Shown here piece after piece: positions 1 to 4,486 of a DNA stretch of 5,142 bases; the first letter of the stretch is position 1; each line of letters opens with the position of its first letter. The translations under genes and the position numbers were made by a program. The notes beneath the pieces are model-generated. The model made no database searches and had not been told where the DNA came from. It saw only the letters and a list, made by a program, of their open reading frames with translations. Origin of the DNA: JBKGYG01 sp046546235 (GTDB lineage Bacteria; Bacillota; Clostridia; Lachnospirales; DSM-24629); the NCBI GenBank assembly GCA_046546235.1, contig JBKGYG010000085.1, positions 1 through 5,142 on the forward strand. Direction: 5' to 3'.

Positions 1-228
1 TAAAATCTTCAGGCAGGTACAATTCCTGCCAGTAGAACTCCCATTGACCGTTCAAAGGAATAAGACCATCTTCTTTCCAACTCCAGTCATTTAAATCCAT
101 TACCCCATCAATTGCTATAGGTTTCTTTTGAACCCCTGTCTGATTTGATGCAGAGCTAGATGTATAAGATGGCATTATTAAAAAAAAAAACATACTAATA
201 GTATAGTGAGTGTTTTAGTAAAATTCAT
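1..228 (-). CDS. 7TMR-DISM-type membrane sensor, N-terminal part, with an apparent frameshift in a T11 run
   Basis: This is the 5' part of a minus-strand gene that leaves the window on the left. The stretch read from about 120 down to 1 gives GVMDLNDWSWKEDGLIPLNG followed by QWEFYWQELYLPEDF. This is the opening typical of the extracellular 7TMR-DISMED2 domain of seven-transmembrane sensors, which usually carry diguanylate cyclase, histidine kinase or phosphatase output domains; the output domain here lies outside the window. The best start is ATG at 228-226, preceded by GGTGAT. It encodes MNFTKTLTILLVCFFF, a good signal-peptide n- and h-region. That frame meets TAA (180-178) right after the T11 run at 190-180. 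With one more T it would continue as LIMPSYTSSSASNQ into the DISM domain. As written, the downstream frame can start only at ATG 193-191 (MFFFLIMPSY) or ATG 175-173, neither with a ribosome site. The family call is fairly sure; whether the gene is active is open. Confidence 0.72.
180..190 (-). repeat. 11-base homopolymer (T on the coding strand) within the signal peptide of the sensor gene
   Basis: Eleven consecutive A on the plus strand (T in the coding direction) lie inside the signal-peptide codons. A run of 9 or 12 T would join the start at 228 to the DISM frame; 11 gives an immediate TAA. Runs of this length are known sites of polymerase slippage and slipped-strand mutation, and also of sequencing miscalls. 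Confidence 0.9.
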
Positions 229-231
229 TTA

Positions 232-237
232 ATCACC
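232..237 (-). promoter_or_regulatory. Ribosome binding site that supports the ATG at 226-228
   Basis: On the minus strand GGTGAT lies three bases before ATG 228-226. It matches the 3' half of the full Shine-Dalgarno sequence, so the GG pair sits seven bases before the start, which is a normal distance. The alternative starts at 193-191 and 175-173 are preceded only by the T run or by TTAATA. This favours 228 as the true start and therefore a real frame problem at the homopolymer. Confidence 0.6.
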
Positions 238-251
238 AAAATTATTTTTAA

Positions 252-280
252 TTTATAAGATCTTTAATTTGCTTTAATAA
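252..280 (-). promoter_or_regulatory. Weak candidate promoter for the sensor gene
   Basis: On the minus strand TTATTA (280-275) and TATAAA (257-252) are separated by 17 bases, placing a start point near 245 and giving a leader of under 20 bases before the ATG at 228. The -35 is poor and the region is almost all A/T, where such matches arise by chance. The 158-base gap between flagellin and this gene shows only an AT-only hairpin near 342-357 and no convincing terminator, so read-through from flagellin is also possible. Confidence 0.25.
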
Positions 281-386
281 GTGTTAATATGCTAATTAAT
301 CCAAAAAGTCTTAAAACAACAATTTTCTACAAAATAATTATTGATAATATTATATCACCGTTTATTTATTAAATCAAAGAAAAAAA

Positions 387-1811
387 TCAACTAAATAATT
401 TTAATGCATATTGTGGAGTTAGATTAGCCTGAGCTAACATAGCAGATGAAGCTTTTTTTAAAATATTATTCTTAGTAAAACGCATCATTTCTTGAACCAT
501 ATCAGCATCCCTGATACGAGATTCAGCAGTCTGGGAGTTTTTTGCAGAGGTTCCCAGGTTATTTATGGTATGTTCTAACCTGTTTTGATATGCTCCAAGC
601 TCAGACCTTTGATTTGATACCTGGGAAATGGCATTATCAATTGTTTTAATAGCCTTAGATGCTGTTTCTTGTGAAAAAATATCTATTGAAAAAGTAGTAA
701 AATCTAGATATACTTTTTCCCCTTCAGATAATCTAGTAGGTAATTTAAACAAAGTATCTCCTTCTCCATTAAATTCTGTTGTCCATTTCATTCTACTTTC
801 CTGATCCCAATTTGTATATCCCACTATATTACCTTGAGTATCTTTTAATCCTAAATCACCGTTATAATCAACAACTGTATAATTTCCTGATTCTAATTCT
901 TTATCGTTAGTCATTTCAGCGCTTACATTTGTACTGGCTTTAACATAAAGTCTGTTAGTACTCCACTCAATTTCATCTATTTTAACTCTACTACTATTAC
1001 CTTCAACTATGTTGCCTGGAAAATCAATTACTTGTGTATAAGAAAAACCGTTAGAATGATCATATTCAAAAACTTCTGCTGTTGATAAATCATCTGTAGC
1101 TTCAGTAAAAAGAAACAACTTTGTACCATGAGCATTAAATTTTGCAACATAATGGCCATTTGAGTCCTGTAACACATAATCAGAATTAACCTTTACTACA
1201 TCATAAGAAAGACCTTCATCTATAGCAATATCATCCACAGAAATAATATCATTTGAAGAGTGATCTAAAATTCCTTCAACATTATAATCAACAATATCTT
1301 TTTGTATCCCTAAAGCTTTAGCACTCATATCAGAAATATTTTGCTCAATATTTTGTCCTTGGTTGGCTCCAATTTGCAAACTATATTTTTCATGACTACC
1401 ATTCAATAATTTTTTCTTATTAAATTCAGTATTATAAGCAGTCCTGTCTACATCTTCAGTTAACTGATTAAACTCTTTCTGGATTTTCTGACGATCTCTG
1501 ATATTATTTGTACCGTTTGCAGATTGAACTGCTAATTCCCTCATTCTCTGTAGATTAGAATGTGTTTCATTTAGAGCACCATCTGCAGTCTGGATCATGG
1601 AAATCCCATCCTGAACATTACGAGTAGCTTGATTTAGACCGTTAGTTTGGGCTCTTAATTTTTCACTAATAGCCAGCCCAGCTGCATCATCAGCAGCCCC
1701 ATTTATACGAGACCCAGATGATAGTCTTTCCATTGATTTGGAAAGTAACCTATTTTTTTGAGTCAGGTTTCTGTAACTAAAACGTGATATAAGATTAGTT
1801 TGTAACCTCAC
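387..1811 (-). CDS. Flagellin, filament subunit, with an enlarged variable middle domain
   Basis: The protein has 474 residues. It is exported by the flagellar type III system and polymerises into the filament. The N-terminal D0/D1 region (about 1-170) carries the family signatures SMERLSSGSRINGAADDAAG (27-46), AISEKLRAQ and QDGISMIQTADGALNE. The C-terminal D1/D0 region (about 380-474) has RSELGAYQNRLEHTINNL, ESRIRDADM and MLAQAN. The ending TPQYALKLFS departs slightly from the usual PQxVLxLL form. Residues about 175-375 replace the short loop of minimal flagellins, so the protein is clearly longer than the roughly 270-residue minimal type. This middle part is beta-rich and holds a 24-residue motif twice (203-226 and 311-334). 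There is no HExxH, so it is not a flagellinolysin, and there is no cysteine. The start is GTG at 1811-1809, supported by AAGGAGGGGG eight bases upstream of it and by the canonical MRLQTN opening. fliC or hag would be the usual name, but numbering among paralogues cannot be decided here. Confidence 0.96.
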   Translation of the reverse strand: MRLQTNLISRFSYRNLTQKNRLLSKSMERLSSGSRINGAADDAAGLAISEKLRAQTNGLNQATRNVQDGISMIQTADGALNETHSNLQRMRELAVQSANGTNNIRDRQKIQKEFNQLTEDVDRTAYNTEFNKKKLLNGSHEKYSLQIGANQGQNIEQNISDMSAKALGIQKDIVDYNVEGILDHSSNDIISVDDIAIDEGLSYDVVKVNSDYVLQDSNGHYVAKFNAHGTKLFLFTEATDDLSTAEVFEYDHSNGFSYTQVIDFPGNIVEGNSSRVKIDEIEWSTNRLYVKASTNVSAEMTNDKELESGNYTVVDYNGDLGLKDTQGNIVGYTNWDQESRMKWTTEFNGEGDTLFKLPTRLSEGEKVYLDFTTFSIDIFSQETASKAIKTIDNAISQVSNQRSELGAYQNRLEHTINNLGTSAKNSQTAESRIRDADMVQEMMRFTKNNILKKASSAMLAQANLTPQYALKLFS

Positions 1812-1816
1812 GCAAA

Positions 1817-1826
1817 CCCCCTCCTT
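1817..1826 (-). promoter_or_regulatory. Strong ribosome binding site of the GTG-started flagellin gene
   Basis: The coding strand reads AAGGAGGGGG, then TTTGC, then GTG. GGAGG lies eight bases before GTG. This fixes the start at 1811 although it is not ATG and suits a very highly expressed protein. Confidence 0.85.
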
Positions 1827-1864
1827 AAGATTGTTCGATGGAAACTTGAATACTTATAAACATT

Positions 1865-1893
1865 TTATCATGAAAGGGGAGTTCATTGTTTTA
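1865..1893 (-). promoter_or_regulatory. Possible flagellin promoter (sigma-28-like, imperfect)
   Basis: On the minus strand TAAA (1893-1890) and CATGATAA (1872-1865) resemble the two boxes of flagellar sigma factor (SigD/FliA) promoters, TAAA and GCCGATAA. The spacing is 17 bases rather than the usual 15 or so, and two bases of the -10 box differ. Start of transcription near 1858 would give a leader of about 47 bases. A sigma-A-like pair lies farther out: TTGTGT (1969-1964), 17 bases, TATTAT (1946-1941). Neither is compelling. Confidence 0.28.
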
Positions 1894-1936
1894 AGCCAAC
1901 TTTAAATTATTCTTAAATTTGTTTTAAAGTGTTTTT

Positions 1937-2075
1937 TATAATAATATTATTACTTATATACCAACACAAGAAGGCTAGCTTTATCTACAGTTGTTATAGC
2001 TCTTTATTTACGTAAAACAGAAAGATAATAGCTTTAAAAAAGAGGATTCCCTTCCAGATGGGGAATCCTCTTTTC
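1937..2075 (+). ncRNA. Candidate small RNA ending at an orphan terminator
   Basis: A TATAAT box (1937-1942) is followed after about 130 bases by the strong terminator hairpin at 2038-2074, with no open frame of note between. Within the span, AGCTTTATCT (1977-1986) can pair with AGATAATAGCT (2023-2033) leaving one bulged T, enclosing the self-complementary TTTACGTAAA (2007-2016), so a folded transcript is possible. No good -35 box stands 17 bases before TATAAT. I recognise no known riboswitch or sRNA family. This is inference from layout only. Confidence 0.22.
2038..2074. terminator. Strong intrinsic terminator hairpin, usable on both strands, with no assigned gene
   Basis: AAAAGAGGATTCCC (2038-2051) pairs perfectly over 14 bases with GGGAATCCTCTTTT (2061-2074) around a nine-base loop. 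The plus strand continues with four T then CGCTTT. On the minus strand the hairpin is followed by six T (2041-2036 region), so it may work better in that direction. Both neighbouring genes are transcribed away from it, so it ends neither of them. Confidence 0.85.
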
Positions 2076-2105
2076 GCTTTACTATGGTTATTTAATAACT
2101 CTAAG

Positions 2106-2140
2106 TCTGGATAGAGCATAAATCTGTTGCTTTATCCAGA
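2106..2140. repeat. 13-bp inverted repeat (hairpin) without a T run
   Basis: TCTGGATAGAGCA (2106-2118) and TGCTTTATCCAGA (2128-2140) are complementary apart from one G-T pair, with a nine-base loop. No T run follows on either strand, so it is not a standard terminator. It lies 32 bases beyond the terminator hairpin and about 60 bases before the TetR-operon promoter. It could be a protein-binding site, part of a structured RNA, or a remnant of a small repeated element. Confidence 0.7.
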
Positions 2141-2202
2141 TATTAATACTGCCACAATAGTTAAAAAGTGTGGTACTTTGTATATATCAAGAAGGTAACT
2201 GC

Positions 2203-2231
2203 TTGACAAATAGAAATATAAATAGTATTAT
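2203..2231 (+). promoter_or_regulatory. Near-consensus sigma-A promoter of the tetR operon
   Basis: TTGACA (2203-2208) is a perfect -35 box. After exactly 17 bases comes TATTAT (2226-2231), one base off TATAAT. Transcription should start near 2238, giving a leader of about 34 bases before the regulator's ATG at 2272. So strong a promoter in front of a regulator gene fits one that is normally held down by repression. Confidence 0.85.
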
Positions 2232-2252
2232 TAGAGTGGACGTTCAATCTAA
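2231..2252. promoter_or_regulatory. Probable TetR operator, palindrome overlapping the transcription start
   Basis: The left half TTAGAGTGGAC and right half GTTCAATCTAA are complementary at 9 of 11 positions about a centre between 2241 and 2242, with a GAACGTTC-like core common in TetR-family operators. It begins at the last base of the -10 box and covers the expected start point, the position where a bound dimer would block transcription. Binding by the adjacent regulator is inferred. Confidence 0.65.
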
Positions 2253-2271
2253 CTTGCGGAGGTATTTATAT

Positions 2272-2829
2272 ATGAGTAAAAAAGAGCTGATAATGCAGAC
2301 TACTCTGGAGCTTGTAAACGAACTTGGACTGCTAGGCACAACAATATCAAAGATATCAAAAAGGGCTAATATTAGTCCTGGGGTAATTTATCATTACTTT
2401 AGTACAAAGAATGAAATAATTCATATCTTATACAAAAGTATTGAAGAGGATTTTATTGAAAAAGTTAAGGAAAAAAATCCGCTAAATTTATCTATACTTG
2501 AGTGTTATAAATGTATCTGGATAAAAGTCTTTAATTATTCTATTAATAACCCAAAAAAGATGATGTATATTGAAGCATACCAAAATTCTGCATATATGAA
2601 GAACTGTATATCCACAGCCAGAAAAGAATTTTTAAGTAAGTTATCTATAAAAAATCAGAAAAATATACAAAATGGCGAGATGAAAGGTCTACCTATAGAA
2701 GCCATATATGCAATGACGGGTCGTGTAGCTATAGAATTGGCAAAATTGCATATTAAGGGTTTAGACCCATTAAAAGATAATACTGTTGAGGAAGTGGCTG
2801 AATCTGTCTGTAGAAGTATATTAATTTAG
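2272..2829 (+). CDS. TetR/AcrR-family transcriptional repressor
   Basis: The protein has 185 residues, normal for the family. Residues about 7-53 form the TetR_N DNA-binding domain: a first helix (ELIMQTTLELVNELGL), then TTISKISKRANISPGVIYHYF, the typical helix-turn-helix ending in the Y-x-Y/H-F recognition-helix signature, followed by KNEIIHIL. The remainder (about 55-185) is the helical ligand-binding and dimerisation region, which is too variable to name a ligand. The ATG at 2272 is chosen because CGGAGGT ends eight to nine bases before it and the HTH domain begins directly after. An in-frame GTG at 2170 would add 34 residues unlike the family, has no ribosome site, and lies upstream of the -35 box. 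It is first in an apparent operon with the membrane protein and iron-sulfur protein genes and probably represses all three through the palindrome at 2231-2252. Confidence 0.92.
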   Translation: MSKKELIMQTTLELVNELGLLGTTISKISKRANISPGVIYHYFSTKNEIIHILYKSIEEDFIEKVKEKNPLNLSILECYKCIWIKVFNYSINNPKKMMYIEAYQNSAYMKNCISTARKEFLSKLSIKNQKNIQNGEMKGLPIEAIYAMTGRVAIELAKLHIKGLDPLKDNTVEEVAESVCRSILI

Positions 2830-2851
2830 AATAAAATTGGGATGTATTGCA

Positions 2852-3259
2852 ATGTCTAATTTGGTATCATCTATTATTGTCACAGTGTTTACATTTGGTA
2901 CGGCTATTTTTTACGTTTTAGCTTGTATAGAAAGATCTGTTATGCTTCTTTCTCTTAATCCAGCTAGTAAAAAAGTTAATGATGAAGAAGCAAGATTTGT
3001 TCATACCTCACTGAAGCGCCTCATACCATTACTTCCACCTTCAAATGGTTTTGTTATTCTTTTTGGTACAATTAGTTTGATATATCAGGCGGTAATCAGA
3101 AACTGGGATATTGTATCAGTTTTATTAATAGTAATTTATTGTTCTGCAATGCTTTATATTATTTTTATTGGGAAAATAGCAGAAGTAGTTAAGGAAGTTC
3201 GGAGTACTTCAAGTACTAATGACATTATAATTTTTAGGTTTATATTGAAAGCTCTATGA
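2852..3259 (+). CDS. Small membrane protein with three predicted transmembrane helices, family not recognised
   Basis: The protein has 135 residues. Hydrophobic segments lie at about 4-26, 66-83 and 86-108. Between the first two is a polar loop (about 35-62) containing NPASKKVNDEEARFVH and the proline-rich LIPLLPPSNG. The C-terminal tail (about 109-135) is short and partly basic. ATG at 2852 is preferred, with a weak GGGATG upstream; TTG at 2837 would add five residues. It starts 22 bases after the tetR stop and ends 15 bases before the proposed start of the iron-sulfur gene, so the three are probably cotranscribed. The layout loosely recalls the four-helix DUF1772/anthrone-oxygenase-like proteins, with the fourth helix missing. 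A small three-helix protein beside a reductase-like gene also recalls RdhB membrane anchors, but no RdhB motif is visible. No function is assigned. Confidence 0.8.
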   Translation: MSNLVSSIIVTVFTFGTAIFYVLACIERSVMLLSLNPASKKVNDEEARFVHTSLKRLIPLLPPSNGFVILFGTISLIYQAVIRNWDIVSVLLIVIYCSAMLYIIFIGKIAEVVKEVRSTSSTNDIIIFRFILKAL

Positions 3260-3260
3260 C

Positions 3261-3266
3261 AGGAGG
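3261..3266 (+). promoter_or_regulatory. Ribosome binding site pointing to an ATT start codon
   Basis: AGGAGG is a full-strength Shine-Dalgarno core. Eight bases after it comes ATT (3275-3277), in frame with the reductase-like gene. The first conventional in-frame starts, TTG 3299 and ATG 3302, are 32 and 35 bases away, too far to use this site, and have no site of their own. A short frame ATG 3256 to TAG 3277-3279 overlaps it but has only seven codons. Confidence 0.75.
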
Positions 3267-3274
3267 AGATTACT

Positions 3275-4219
3275 ATTAGTAATTTAGACTTATCAATATT
3301 GATGAAAAAGTTGTTACCAGAAGAGGGCATAAAGCACTTTTTAGAGGGAGAAAAAGAAAAACAATTGGTATATGCATCTGAAAAATCCAAAGTACGTCAT
3401 AATATACCAGAATTAGTAGCTAAATATGGTGATGGTCCTCCCAAATTTAAATTTAAAACATTTTTAACCATGATTTATACCTTTATACAGGCGAGGAAGA
3501 GCTATAAAGCTGTTAAAAATAATCCTGAAGATTATAAAATAGAAGCACCTCATGAATTAATAGATGATATATTTGAGTATGCAAAAGGAATAGGTGCATT
3601 AGATATAGGTTTTGTAAAGGTTGAGCCAAAAGAGATTTTTAAAAACTCCTCAATACTCTATAAAAATGCCATTATAGTTACTATGAAGATGAAGGAAGAA
3701 CCAATTAATGATGCGCCTTCTAAAGACACAGGGCATGAGGTTCACCGCACCTACAAGGAACTGGGCATTATTGTTAATAAGATAGCCAAATTTCTAAGAA
3801 AGAAGGGGTATGGTGCACAGTCTAACCCGGCTATGGGTGGTGATGTGAATTACTCATTGTTAGCTGAAAAGGCAGGCCTTGGTGCTATAGGTAACCATGG
3901 TCTACTGATATCTCCTGGTGTGGGGCCAAGGCAGAGAATTGCTGCTGTATTTACCAGTATAGAAAACTTACCTGTAAAACCAACTAATGAACACCTCTGG
4001 ATTAAGGAATTTTGTAAAGTATGTAAGAGATGTATAAAGGAGTGTCCATCACAGGCTATCTTTGAAGAACCACAGAAAGATATATATAATAGCGAAAAAC
4101 ATATAGATTATAGAAAGTGTGCTAAGTCTTTTTCTAATATGTATGGTTGCTCAATATGTATTAAAGAGTGTACATTTAATAAAATTGAATATCAAAAAAT
4201 AAAGAGTTCATTTAAATAA
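3275..4219 (+). CDS. Double [4Fe-4S] reductase-like protein of the QueG / reductive dehalogenase superfamily
   Basis: Counting from ATT 3275 the protein has 314 residues and begins (I/M)SNLDLSILMKKLLPEEG. The C-terminal part holds two ferredoxin-type clusters: CKVCKRCIKECP (Cys 247, 250, 253, 257) and a second set at Cys 282, 292, 295 and 299, spaced C-x9-CxxC-xxx-C and ending CTF instead of CP. Before them, NYSLLAEKAGLGAIGNHGLL followed by ISPGVGPRQRIAAVFTS (about 192-228) matches the corrinoid-binding core shared by epoxyqueuosine reductase and reductive dehalogenases; the GPRQRIAAVFT part looks closer to the RdhA side. There is no twin-arginine signal, so it should be cytoplasmic, unlike respiratory RdhA. 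It is too divergent to call QueG, and the substrate is unknown. It is the last gene of the TetR operon and is followed by a terminator at 4252-4290. If ATT is not used, the protein starts at TTG 3299 or ATG 3302 and loses eight or nine residues. Confidence 0.85.
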   Translation: MSNLDLSILMKKLLPEEGIKHFLEGEKEKQLVYASEKSKVRHNIPELVAKYGDGPPKFKFKTFLTMIYTFIQARKSYKAVKNNPEDYKIEAPHELIDDIFEYAKGIGALDIGFVKVEPKEIFKNSSILYKNAIIVTMKMKEEPINDAPSKDTGHEVHRTYKELGIIVNKIAKFLRKKGYGAQSNPAMGGDVNYSLLAEKAGLGAIGNHGLLISPGVGPRQRIAAVFTSIENLPVKPTNEHLWIKEFCKVCKRCIKECPSQAIFEEPQKDIYNSEKHIDYRKCAKSFSNMYGCSICIKECTFNKIEYQKIKSSFK

Positions 4220-4251
4220 GTTTATAAGTATATATCATAGATTTATCATTT

Positions 4252-4290
4252 AGAAGGATATCTCTCTAAAAATGAGGATACTCCTTTTTT
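4252..4290 (+). terminator. Intrinsic terminator of the tetR - membrane protein - Fe-S protein operon
   Basis: AAGGA-TATC-CTC (4254-4266, with T4263 bulged) pairs with GAG-GATA-TCCTT (4274-4286, with C4281 bulged) around a short A-rich loop, and the right arm runs into six T (4285-4290). It begins about 33 bases after the stop codon of the iron-sulfur protein gene. Confidence 0.75.
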
Positions 4291-4362
4291 CTACGCGGGA
4301 AAAATATAGTATTATCTTCGTCTTGTGGTGCAAAAATATGGGAGTATAGTGTCATTTAAAAT

Positions 4363-4400
4363 AAGGAGAAACCCTCAAATAAACTACAGAGTTTCTCCTT
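4363..4400. repeat. Perfect 10-bp inverted repeat of unknown role
   Basis: AAGGAGAAAC (4363-4372) and GTTTCTCCTT (4391-4400) are exact complements around an 18-base loop. The plus strand continues CAATTAG and the minus strand ATTTTAAA, so a terminator is only weakly supported, and then on the minus strand. It might be the end of a decayed mobile element or a binding site. Confidence 0.6.
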
Positions 4401-4417
4401 CAATTAGAGATGATACG

Positions 4418-4438
4418 GTTCACCGCGTCTATGTGAAC
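4418..4438. repeat. Short 6-bp inverted repeat GTTCAC / GTGAAC
   Basis: GTTCAC (4418-4423) and GTGAAC (4433-4438) flank a nine-base GC-richer loop. This patch (about 4416-4440) is less AT-rich than its surroundings. It is not a tRNA arm, since no other tRNA elements are near. It lies between the 10-bp inverted repeat and the right-hand terminator. Confidence 0.4.
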
Positions 4439-4442
4439 GCAT

Positions 4443-4486
4443 AAAAAAAAAGAGCAGTACTAATTTTGAAGCTAACTGCTCTTTTT
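4443..4486 (-). terminator. Intrinsic terminator of the right-hand minus-strand gene, overlapping its stop codon
   Basis: In the minus direction AAAAAGAGCAGT (4486-4475) pairs over 12 bases with ACTGCTCTTTTT (4458-4447), with a 16-base loop, and the right arm lies in a run of nine T (4451-4443). The TAA stop of the upstream gene (4487-4485) lies in the first arm, so the gene ends as compactly as possible. In the plus direction the hairpin is followed by five T, so it could also stop read-through from the left. Confidence 0.88.

Larger units (their letters stand above)
1812..2271. other. 460-base divergent intergenic region between flagellin and the tetR operon
   Basis: From left to right this holds the flagellin leader and possible promoters (1812-1970, minus), a possible small-RNA unit (1937-2075), the unassigned terminator hairpin (2038-2074), the 13-bp inverted repeat (2106-2140), and the tetR promoter with its palindrome (2203-2252). 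No protein-coding frame with a start, ribosome site and sensible length is visible on either strand. It is long for such a compact genome. Confidence 0.7.

Noticed and set aside
12..30. GGCAGG / CCTGCC inverted repeat
   Set aside because: It lies within codons of the DISM domain (WQELYLPED), whose protein sequence fully explains it, and is only six bases per arm without a T run.
387..1811. Possible flagellinolysin (metallopeptidase inserted in flagellin)
   Set aside because: No HExxH zinc-binding motif exists in the middle domain.
1812..1860. CsrA binding site in the flagellin leader
   Set aside because: A GGA occurs in the ribosome site, but no second stem-loop GGA matching the CsrA consensus is visible.
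2170..2271. GTG at 2170 as the start of the TetR regulator
   Set aside because: It has no Shine-Dalgarno sequence, would place the promoter and operator inside the coding region, and adds 34 residues before the HTH domain. ATG 2272 has a strong ribosome site.
3256..3279. Seven-codon frame (MTGGDYY) overlapping the membrane protein stop in an ATGA arrangement
   Set aside because: It has no ribosome site of its own and is too short to support as a gene. At most it might help translational coupling to the ATT start, which cannot be shown from sequence.
3154..3390. A 78-codon minus-strand open frame
   Set aside because: It lies opposite the end of the membrane protein gene and the start of the iron-sulfur protein gene, has no convincing ribosome site or recognisable domain, and its Ser/Asn/Phe/Ile-rich content is typical of the reverse of AT-rich coding sequence.
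3275..4219. Naming the iron-sulfur protein QueG or RdhA outright
   Set aside because: It has the two-cluster and corrinoid-core pattern shared by both. The core sequence differs from typical QueG, and the twin-arginine signal and full length of respiratory RdhA are missing.
4410..4445. tRNA-like or group II intron end at the GGTTCACCGC stretch
   Set aside because: The T-arm consensus does not fit, no acceptor or anticodon arms pair nearby, and the intron domain V pattern is not matched.
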